From Amycolatopsis sp. NBC_01480 (GTDB taxonomy: Bacteria; Actinomycetota; Actinomycetes; Mycobacteriales; Pseudonocardiaceae): 64,000 bases of DNA. Shown here piece by piece: positions 1 to 6,119 of this stretch (positions are counted from its first letter, which is position 1; every line of letters begins with the position of its first letter). The stretch is from contig NZ_CP109442.1 in the NCBI RefSeq assembly GCF_036227205.1, positions 7,626,001-7,690,000 of the forward strand. Reading direction: 5' to 3'. Below the pieces are notes generated by a model that was given only the letters and a program-made list of their open reading frames with translations, did no database searches and was not told the origin of the DNA. The position numbers were made by a program, and so were the translations under genes.

Positions 1-1
1 G

Positions 2-673
2 GTCGCGGAAAGCCTGACCGAGGCGGGCCTGCTCGACGACGGCGACGAGCCGCACCCGAGGCTGGCCGAGCTGTTCGGCGTGCTGGCCGAGCCGGTGGTT
101 TCGGTGGACCTGCTGGTGTTCCGCGATCCGCCGATGCGGGCGCTGGTCGCGGCCGACCGGCGGCTCGGGGCCCTGGCCATCGTCGACGCCGGCGAGCTGG
201 CCCTGCGGCCGTGCCTGCCGGACGAGCTGCCGGAGCTGGCCGCGGGCATCGTCGGCGAGGCGGACCCGGGGCCGGGCCGCTCGGTCCGGCTGCCGCGCGA
301 GACGTTCTCCGAGGCGATGACCGCGTTCGCCGAGCGCGGGCACGACGCGTTCGAGCGGGTGCTGGCCGGGGCGCAGCTCACCGGCCGTGACCTGCGGGCG
401 CTGTCCACCCTCGTCACGACTCCGCGGATCGCGTACGGCCAGCTGGCCGCGAACGGTCCGGGCGGCCGTTCCCCGGCCGTGGCCTGGTACGACACCGAAG
501 CCGGCCGGTACGGCGCGGTGGTTCAGGAGAGCGCGGGCACCCGCTGGGTCACCGTCACGCCCGCGGACGGCGCCTGGCTGCGCGACCGGATCGCCCAGGC
601 ACTGGAAAGCGTCGTTTCCGGTCGGGGCAATCGGGAACCGAGGACCCGGCCAGGCGCGTCCGACCTGAGGTAG
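2..673 (+). CDS. ESX secretion-associated protein, EspG family (5' end outside window)
   Basis: About 223 residues are visible and the reading frame is open to the window edge, so the true start lies upstream. The sequence resembles EspG proteins, cytosolic chaperones that bind PE/PPE or WXG100-type substrates of type VII secretion systems: an alternating hydrophobic region (DLLVFRDPPMRALVAADRR), a helical central part, and a typical last section (TRWVTVTPADGAWLRDRIAQ). The next gene begins 29 bp after the stop and the following four genes run on the same strand with tiny gaps or overlaps. The group therefore looks like the tail of an ESX accessory operon. The family call is from overall resemblance, not from a catalytic motif. 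Confidence 0.75.
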   Translation, partial: VAESLTEAGLLDDGDEPHPRLAELFGVLAEPVVSVDLLVFRDPPMRALVAADRRLGALAIVDAGELALRPCLPDELPELAAGIVGEADPGPGRSVRLPRETFSEAMTAFAERGHDAFERVLAGAQLTGRDLRALSTLVTTPRIAYGQLAANGPGGRSPAVAWYDTEAGRYGAVVQESAGTRWVTVTPADGAWLRDRIAQALESVVSGRGNREPRTRPGASDLR

Positions 674-702
674 CAGTGGAGCGCCTTGAAGGGGGCAGGC
701 CC

Positions 703-1485
703 ATGAGCAGGTTGTCGGCGGAGGAGATAGCCCAGCACGCGTACCGCGCGGGGTTCCGCGGGAACGCGTTGACCACCGCGGTGGCGGTGGCGCTCGCGGA
801 GTCGGGCGGCAACGACCACGCGCACAACGCGACCCCGCCGGACAACTCCTACGGGCTGTGGCAGGTCAACATGCTCGGCTCGCTGGGCCCGGCCCGGCGG
901 CAGGAATTCCACCTGCACTCCAACGACCAGCTGTTCAACCCGGACCAGAACGCCAAGGCCGCGTGGGACATCTCCGGCCACGGCAAGAGCTTCCAGCCGT
1001 GGTCGACCTACACCAACGGCGCGTACAAGAGCCACCTCGCCGCCGCGCGCAAGGCCGCCGAGGACGTCACCCGCCACCACGGCAAGACCACGCACAAGCC
1101 CGCGCCGCACAAGAAGCCCGAGCCGCCGAAGAAGCCGGTGCACAGCAAGGGAAACGGCGGGTTCCGCGCCGAGCTGGAGCAGTTCGTCGCGTACGAAAAG
1201 AAGACCCAGCACATCGCCGACGAGCTGGTGGCGACCGGGAAGAAGACCGTGCACCGGGTCACCGGCATCGCCAAGGACAGCTTCGGGCAGGTCGGCGAAG
1301 AGACAGGGTTCGCCGACGCGCTGGGGGACTTCAGCCGTTCGCTGGAGAAGCAGGTCGGGGTCACCGGTGCGCACGCGCGCACGCTGGGCGCCTCGGTGTT
1401 CCGGGCGCGCGAGAACTACGCCGGCATGGACACCGACGCCGCGGGCGCGCTGACCACCAAGGACATCCAGGGCAGCCTGGGCTGA
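703..1485 (+). CDS. Lysozyme-like (SLT-type) peptidoglycan hydrolase with C-terminal helical region
   Basis: 260 residues. The ATG at 703 is preceded by a GAAGGGGG ribosome site; an in-frame GTG at 676 has no such site. Residues 1-115 form a lysozyme/transglycosylase-like domain: the likely catalytic glutamate is E33 (VALAESGG), followed by YGLWQVN and a conserved end (QPWSTYTNGAYKSHL). A Lys/Pro/His-rich linker (about 120-150) leads to a roughly 100-residue helical region that looks like a WXG100-type secretion substrate. No Sec or Tat signal is present, so export through the neighbouring ESX system is a reasonable inference. The likely job is local cutting of peptidoglycan strands in the wall. 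The same SLT fold recurs in the Sec-exported gene at 3464-4639. Confidence 0.75.
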   Translation: MSRLSAEEIAQHAYRAGFRGNALTTAVAVALAESGGNDHAHNATPPDNSYGLWQVNMLGSLGPARRQEFHLHSNDQLFNPDQNAKAAWDISGHGKSFQPWSTYTNGAYKSHLAAARKAAEDVTRHHGKTTHKPAPHKKPEPPKKPVHSKGNGGFRAELEQFVAYEKKTQHIADELVATGKKTVHRVTGIAKDSFGQVGEETGFADALGDFSRSLEKQVGVTGAHARTLGASVFRARENYAGMDTDAAGALTTKDIQGSLG

Positions 1486-1500
1486 CGAGGGGGATTCGAA

Positions 1501-2619
1501 GTGGACACCGCAGGAGTCGCGACGCTGTTCGCGGACGAGATGAAAGCCCACCACGGCAAGCTCCAGGGCAAGGCCGCGGACTCGCAGGCCGCGCAGCAGG
1601 CGCTGCAGCAGGCGGCGAACACGATCACCGAGCAGCACGACGTGCAGCGCAAGGCCGCGCACTCGCTGCTGGAAGGCTGGCAGAGCAAGGCCGCGCCGAC
1701 CTTCGAGAAGGATTCGGCGAAGTTCGGCACCGACCTGACCGTCACGGCGAAGGCCAGCCGGAGTGGCGCGCAGGTCGTCGGCGAGGTCACCGACGCGCTG
1801 GCGGGCCGGCACCAGGCGACCGGCCGGCTGATCGACGAGTTCGTCGCGAAGGCCCGGAAGCTGATCGACGCCGGGTACCTGCTGGCCCGCAACGGCAGCC
1901 CGGCCGCGCTGCTGCTCGCCGTCGGCGACGTGGCCGATCTCGCCGGCAAGTACCTCAAGGAGTCGTCCACGCACCTCAAGGACGCGCGGACGGAAATGAC
2001 CGAGGCGGCCCGCAAACTGCGCGCGCTGCAGACGGAGCTGGCCCACGACGGGGTCGGGGACGCGGGGGTGGCGCACCCCAAGCCGGTCGTCAAGCCCGGC
2101 CAGCACCAGCAGCACGTCAAGCACGTGCAGCACCAGAAGCACGTCCAGCACCACACCACCCAGCACCACCCCGGCACGAAACCCAGCAGCAGCAAGAAGG
2201 TCCAGGAGATCCTGGACCACGCGCGGTCCAACCTCGGGTACCACGAGGGCCCGAACAACCGGAACAAGTGGGGCCCGACCGGGCAGCCGTGGTGCTCCTA
2301 CTTCGCCACGTCGATGTGGCGTTCGGCCGGGGTGAACATCCCGAAGTACGGGTTCACCGGCGACGTCTACAAGTGGGGCGAGCGCAACCACCTGGCCTAC
2401 GACCGCGGCGCGATCGCCCACCAGGCCAAGCCGGGGGACACCATCCTGTTCGGCACCGGGCCGTCGTGGGCGGGCAGCGAGCACATCGGGATCATCGAAA
2501 AGGTCGAGGGCAACAAGATCACCACGATCGAGGGCAACGCGAACGACCAGGTCGAGCGCAACACCTACATCCTGCCGCGCGATCTGCACCGGTTCTACGG
2601 CGGGGTGCACCCGAAATGA
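1501..2619 (+). CDS. WXG100-like N-terminus fused to CHAP peptidoglycan amidase
   Basis: 372 residues, GTG start with GAGGGGG upstream, 15 bp after the previous gene. Residues 1-190 are helical and WXG100-like, with one W in the middle (LLEGWQSKAAPTF) and an Ala/Gln-rich heptad pattern. A His/Gln/Lys-rich linker (about 195-235) follows. The C-terminal 135 residues are a CHAP amidase/endopeptidase domain, with catalytic Cys265 in PWCSYFATSMW and His328 in SEHIGIIEKV, then an acidic or amide residue in the TIEGN stretch. No signal peptide is seen, which again suggests ESX export. Its layout (secretion-like module first, enzyme last) is the mirror image of the preceding gene. The stop codon overlaps the next start (ATGA). 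Confidence 0.8.
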   Translation: MDTAGVATLFADEMKAHHGKLQGKAADSQAAQQALQQAANTITEQHDVQRKAAHSLLEGWQSKAAPTFEKDSAKFGTDLTVTAKASRSGAQVVGEVTDALAGRHQATGRLIDEFVAKARKLIDAGYLLARNGSPAALLLAVGDVADLAGKYLKESSTHLKDARTEMTEAARKLRALQTELAHDGVGDAGVAHPKPVVKPGQHQQHVKHVQHQKHVQHHTTQHHPGTKPSSSKKVQEILDHARSNLGYHEGPNNRNKWGPTGQPWCSYFATSMWRSAGVNIPKYGFTGDVYKWGERNHLAYDRGAIAHQAKPGDTILFGTGPSWAGSEHIGIIEKVEGNKITTIEGNANDQVERNTYILPRDLHRFYGGVHPK

Positions 2620-2915
2620 GCATCACCGGGACCGCCCGCGGCGGCGGGGTGACGGCCGAGGTCGCGCCCGGGGGAGCGTTGCGCGGGCTCGAACTCACGG
2701 CGGAGGCGTTGCGGGGCGGCGGTTCCGCGTTGTCCGGCAAGATCCTGCGCGCGGTCCGCGAGGCCGCCGCGCAGGCGAACGAACGCGCCCGGAACGCGGT
2801 GACCGCCGAACTCGGCCCGCTGGACGACGCCGAGCTGACCCGGCTCGGCCTCGGCCGTGAGGCGGACCTGGCGGAACGGGCCGAGGAGACCACTCCGGAG
2901 ACGTGGAGGGCGTGA
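2616..2915 (+). CDS. YbaB/EbfC-like small protein
   Basis: 99 residues, with an ATG overlapping the stop of the CHAP gene, so translation is probably coupled. The pattern (a short beta-rich start, GTARGGGVTAEVAPGG, ARGLxLT-like strand, then a long Ala/Arg/Glu helix containing LSGKILRAVREAAAQANERA) fits the YbaB/EbfC nucleoid-associated fold. Members of this family are common inside actinobacterial ESX loci, where their role is not settled. DNA binding is inferred from the family only. The gene's last codon overlaps the next start (TGATG). Confidence 0.65.
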   Translation: MSITGTARGGGVTAEVAPGGALRGLELTAEALRGGGSALSGKILRAVREAAAQANERARNAVTAELGPLDDAELTRLGLGREADLAERAEETTPETWRA

Positions 2916-3364
2916 TGGCGGACGACGACCGCGGGGTCGACGAGCTGATCGAACTCGCCGACGAGATCCCGGAGCGGCTGGGCCTTTCGGACGGCCTGGC
3001 CGAGATCCGGGCCACGGCCGAGCGCGAAGGCCTGTCCGTGACGGTCGATGTGCACGGCATGCTGGTGGCGCTGGACATCGGCGAGGCCGCGCTGGAACTC
3101 GGCCCGGCCGTGCTGGCCGCGGAGATCTCCCGGCTCAGCACGGAAGCCGGAAACCGGGCTCTGCACGAGGGTTTGCGCGCGGTGAAGGCCGGCTGCACTC
3201 CCGCGGTGACCGCCGCGGTGGGGGAAGTGCTGGCCCTGGAGGAAGAACCGGCCGCGCAAACTTCGGACACACCACCGCCGCCGGACCCTGCGCCGCCTCG
3301 CCGACGCCGTGCGCCGGTGGAGGACGAGGAAGAGGGCTTTGTCCTCACACCGGTGAAGGACTGA
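2915..3364 (+). CDS. Hypothetical ESX-locus protein
   Basis: 149 residues. The ATG at 2915 is chosen because GGAGGG lies five bases upstream; an in-frame GTG 12 bp earlier would place the ribosome site inside the gene. The protein is acidic at its start (MADDDRGVDELIELADEIPE), has a central section that alternates strand and helix (LSVTVDVHGMLVALDIGEAALELG), and ends in a Pro/Arg and then acidic tail. I do not recognise a family. The last gene of the ESX-like operon, it is translationally coupled to the YbaB-like gene and followed by a strong inverted repeat. Confidence 0.7.
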   Translation: MADDDRGVDELIELADEIPERLGLSDGLAEIRATAEREGLSVTVDVHGMLVALDIGEAALELGPAVLAAEISRLSTEAGNRALHEGLRAVKAGCTPAVTAAVGEVLALEEEPAAQTSDTPPPPDPAPPRRRRAPVEDEEEGFVLTPVKD

Positions 3365-3390
3365 ACGCCCCGGGCGACCGGTTGCCGCGG

Positions 3391-3443
3391 GTAGCGGATG
3401 ACGCTTCCCCTGCGCTGAGTGCAGTGAAAGCGTCATCCGCTAC
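3391..3443. terminator. Long inverted repeat between convergent genes
   Basis: Perfect 16-bp arms (GTAGCGGATGACGCTT and its reverse complement) enclose a 21-base loop, placed 27 bp after the ESX operon stop and 20 bp before the stop of the convergent SLT gene. Position and symmetry suit a terminator serving both strands. No T-run follows, as is usual in actinomycetes. Confidence 0.6.
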
Positions 3444-3463
3444 ATCGAGCCGGCCCGCACGAC

Positions 3464-4639
3464 TCAGTTGACGGCGAGGGTGTGGTTCGCCCAGCCGTTG
3501 CCGATGGGTGTGGGCTGGCCGAAGGTGCCGGTTCCGGTGCCGAGCCACTGCCAGAGGGTGTTGTCGGAGGATTTGACGGCGACGAGGTCGGCTTTGCCGT
3601 CGCCGTTGACGTCCATGGAAACCATTTGGCCGAAGGCGTTCCAGCCGGTGCCGACCTGGACTGCGGTGGCGTAGCCGCTGGGGCTCCGCTTCCAGAAGTA
3701 GAGTTCGCCGGCGGCGTTGGTGGCCCAGATCTCGGCGTCTCCGTCGCCGTCCGCGTCGGCGGCGGTGTGGCGTAACAAGGACGCCCAGCCGGAGCTGACG
3801 AGGCTTCGTTCGGCGAAGGAGCCGTTGCCCTTGCCGGGGTAGAGGTACATGTTGCCGCCGTCGCGGGCAAGGATGTCGGCCTTGCCGTCACCGTTGACGT
3901 CGGCGAACGAGACCCATTCCATCCCGGCCCAGCCGGGCCCCACGGCTACCCCGGCGCTGAACGAGGCGTTGCCGCGGTTGTTCCAGTAATAGAGGGTGCC
4001 GGCCTTGATCGCGAAGAGATCAGCCCAGCCGTCGGCGTTGGAGTCGCTGACGGAGATGGCGCTGTAGCCGCCCCAGCCCGCCCCGAGCCGCACGGCCGTC
4101 CCGAAACCACCACCGGCCGTGCCGGGGTAGAACGAGCCGACGCCGGCACTGTCGACGCCGAACGCGTCGTCGTACTTGTCGCCGTTGATGCTCTTCGCCG
4201 CCCCGACGGACGGGGGCTGCACCCCGATCGCCGTGCTGGCCGCCTTCAGGTACTGCAGGTAGGCACCCGAGTTGTACGTCGACCACGGCGTCCAGTCGCT
4301 GCCGTGGTCGGAGATGCGGTAGGCGGCATTGGCGTTGCACTGCGCGTCGTAGGCACAGGCGTCGGTGACTTCGCTGTGGTAGAAGTCGTTGATCTGCCAG
4401 AGGCCGCGGTCGATCGAACCGGAGTTGACGCCGCGGGCGAGCGGATTGCAGCCGGACTCGGCCATCGCGACCGCGACGGCCTTGACGAAGTTGTCGCCGG
4501 TGAACCCGGCGGCCCGGCCGACGGTGACGCAGAGGTCGATGTCACCGGCCGCGTGCGCGGGCGTCGCGAACGTGACCCCGGCGGTCAGGACGGCGCCGGT
4601 CATGGCGACCCGCAGGAAAACGCTGAATCTTCGTTTCAT
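3464..4639 (-). CDS. Secreted SLT/lysozyme-like hydrolase with VCBS repeats
   Basis: 391 residues. A Sec signal peptide (MKRRFSVFLRVAMTGAVLTA, cleavage near AHA-AG at about 31) precedes a lysozyme-like domain with probable catalytic Glu61 (AVAMAESGCN), GLWQIN and a WSTYNSGAYLQYL end. Cysteines in the domain suit an extracellular disulfide-bonded enzyme. From about residue 155 to the end there are FG-GAP/VCBS-type repeats with Ca-binding-like motifs (DSNADGWADL, DVNGDGKAD repeated), predicted to fold as a beta-propeller that may bind wall polymer or glycan. The start has GGAGAG upstream. It lies 15 bp after the M23 gene on the same strand, so the two form an operon, and the VCBS parts are near copies of each other. 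Confidence 0.85.
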   Translation of the reverse strand: MKRRFSVFLRVAMTGAVLTAGVTFATPAHAAGDIDLCVTVGRAAGFTGDNFVKAVAVAMAESGCNPLARGVNSGSIDRGLWQINDFYHSEVTDACAYDAQCNANAAYRISDHGSDWTPWSTYNSGAYLQYLKAASTAIGVQPPSVGAAKSINGDKYDDAFGVDSAGVGSFYPGTAGGGFGTAVRLGAGWGGYSAISVSDSNADGWADLFAIKAGTLYYWNNRGNASFSAGVAVGPGWAGMEWVSFADVNGDGKADILARDGGNMYLYPGKGNGSFAERSLVSSGWASLLRHTAADADGDGDAEIWATNAAGELYFWKRSPSGYATAVQVGTGWNAFGQMVSMDVNGDGKADLVAVKSSDNTLWQWLGTGTGTFGQPTPIGNGWANHTLAVN

Positions 4640-4654
4640 CGAGGCTCTCCTTGC

Positions 4655-5950
4655 TCAGCTGTCCGCGAGGGTGTGGCCGGCCCAGCCGGTGCCGATCGGC
4701 GTGGATTGGCCGAAGGTGCCGGTTCCGGTGCCCAGCCATTGCCAGAGGGTGTTGTCGGAGGTCTTGATTGCGACGAGGTCGGCCTTGCCGTCACCATTGA
4801 TGTCCAGGGAAACCAGTTGCCGGTAGGCGTTCCAGCCGGTGCCGACCTGGACGGCGGTGGCGTAACCGCTCGGGCTCCGCTTCCAGAAGTAGAGTTCGCC
4901 GGCGGCGTTGGTGGCCCAGATGTCCGCGTCTCCGTCGCCGTCCGCGTCGGCCGCGGTCTGCCGCAGCAGCGACGCCCAGCCCGCGCTCACGAGACTGCGC
5001 GCGGCGAACGTTCCCCCGCCGAGGCCGGGGTAGAGGTACATGTTGCCGCCGTCGCGGGCGAGGATGTCGGCCTTGCCGTCACCGTTGACATCGGCGTACA
5101 AGACCCACTCGAAGCCAGACCAGCCGGGTCCCACCTCGACGGCCGAGGTGAACGTCCCGTCACCGTGGTTGTTCCAGTAGTAGAGCGTGCCGGCCTTGAT
5201 GGCGAACAGGTCGGCCCAGCCGTCGGCGTTGGAATCGGCGACGCCGATCCGGGTGAAGCCGCTCCAGCCCGCGCCCATCCGGATGCCGGTGCCGAAACCG
5301 CCGCCGGAGGTGCCCGGGTACATCGTGGCGACGCCGTCCGCGTCCACGCCGACCGCGTCGTCGTAAGCGTCCCCGTTGATGCTCTTCGCCGCGCTGTGCT
5401 GGCCGCCGCCGCAGTTCTTCGAGGTCACATCACCGGCGGGGTAAGGGAATCGGACGCCGGCGAACACGGCGGGCTGGATGTTGTCCGGGTACGGGCTCCC
5501 GTACCGCACCTCGTAGTGCAGGTGCGGCTGAATGGCGTTGCCCGGCTTGCTCGTGTTCCCGACGTGCCCGATCAGCTGCCCCTGCGTGACGGTGTCTCCG
5601 GCGCTGACGGTCATGTCCCGCAGGTGCGCGTAGTAGCTGAAATAGCCACTGCTGCCGTGGCTGATCTTCACCAGGTTCCCGTAGCCGTTGGCGCTGCCCT
5701 GGTTCGCGGCGGTGGCGACGGTGCCGGCGGCGGACGCGAGGACCGGGCTGCCGAGGTCGTCGCCGCGGTTGAAGTCGATCTCCCAGGGCGTCACGTGCGC
5801 GCTGCTGTCCGGGTTGTTGCCGTGCCAGGTCTGCCCGCACGGGAACGGCAGCTGGAACGCCGGCTCGGCGGCCTCGGCGGGTACCGCGAGACCGAGGGCC
5901 GCGGCGGCCGAGGCCAGGCCCGCGATGGCGTATTTCTTCCAAGCTCTCAT
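4655..5950 (-). CDS. Secreted M23 (LytM/LasA-like) metallopeptidase with VCBS repeats
   Basis: 431 residues. After a Sec signal (MRAWKKYAIAGLASAAAALG...AEAA, about 1-28) comes an M23 zinc peptidase domain: an upstream His in QTWHGNN, Asp59 in WEIDFNRGDD, and the HLH motif at 143-145 (QPHLHYEVRYG). The wide spacing between the first His and Asp recalls the M23A/LasA layout. These enzymes cut peptide cross-links in peptidoglycan or Gly-rich peptides outside the cell. Residues from about 195 to the end are VCBS/FG-GAP repeats almost identical to those of the next gene. ATG is preceded by GGGAGG at a rather long spacing. It is first in a two-gene operon of wall hydrolases. Confidence 0.85.
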   Translation of the reverse strand: MRAWKKYAIAGLASAAAALGLAVPAEAAEPAFQLPFPCGQTWHGNNPDSSAHVTPWEIDFNRGDDLGSPVLASAAGTVATAANQGSANGYGNLVKISHGSSGYFSYYAHLRDMTVSAGDTVTQGQLIGHVGNTSKPGNAIQPHLHYEVRYGSPYPDNIQPAVFAGVRFPYPAGDVTSKNCGGGQHSAAKSINGDAYDDAVGVDADGVATMYPGTSGGGFGTGIRMGAGWSGFTRIGVADSNADGWADLFAIKAGTLYYWNNHGDGTFTSAVEVGPGWSGFEWVLYADVNGDGKADILARDGGNMYLYPGLGGGTFAARSLVSAGWASLLRQTAADADGDGDADIWATNAAGELYFWKRSPSGYATAVQVGTGWNAYRQLVSLDINGDGKADLVAIKTSDNTLWQWLGTGTGTFGQSTPIGTGWAGHTLADS

Positions 5951-6094
5951 CAGGATGCTTTCCTCCCGTGGCCGGATCCAGGGCTCGGAGCCTGTCGCGG
6001 GGCGCTATGGATTCGCTAAGCCCGGCCGCACGGTGAGGTGGGGCATTTCCCCCAAATGGGCGCAGGCGGCCCGGTCGAAGTGTGACACTCTATG

Positions 6095-6112
6095 CCTAAG
6101 TGTCAACTTAGG
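6095..6112 (+). promoter_or_regulatory. Palindrome next to ribosome site of the SARP gene
   Basis: CCTAAGT-GTCA-ACTTAGG is a perfect 7-4-7 inverted repeat ending inside the purine-rich ribosome site, eight bases before the ATG at 6120. A second AAGTGT lies exactly 20 bp upstream (6078-6083 and 6098-6103). It could be an operator for autoregulation or an RNA hairpin masking the ribosome site. Confidence 0.4.
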
Positions 6113-6119
6113 GGGCGAC

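Noticed and set aside
523-2610. Long open frames opposite and alongside the ESX genes, and similar ones across the window
   Set aside because: They are mirror frames of GC-rich genes, with Arg/Pro/Ala-rich low-sense translations and no ribosome sites.
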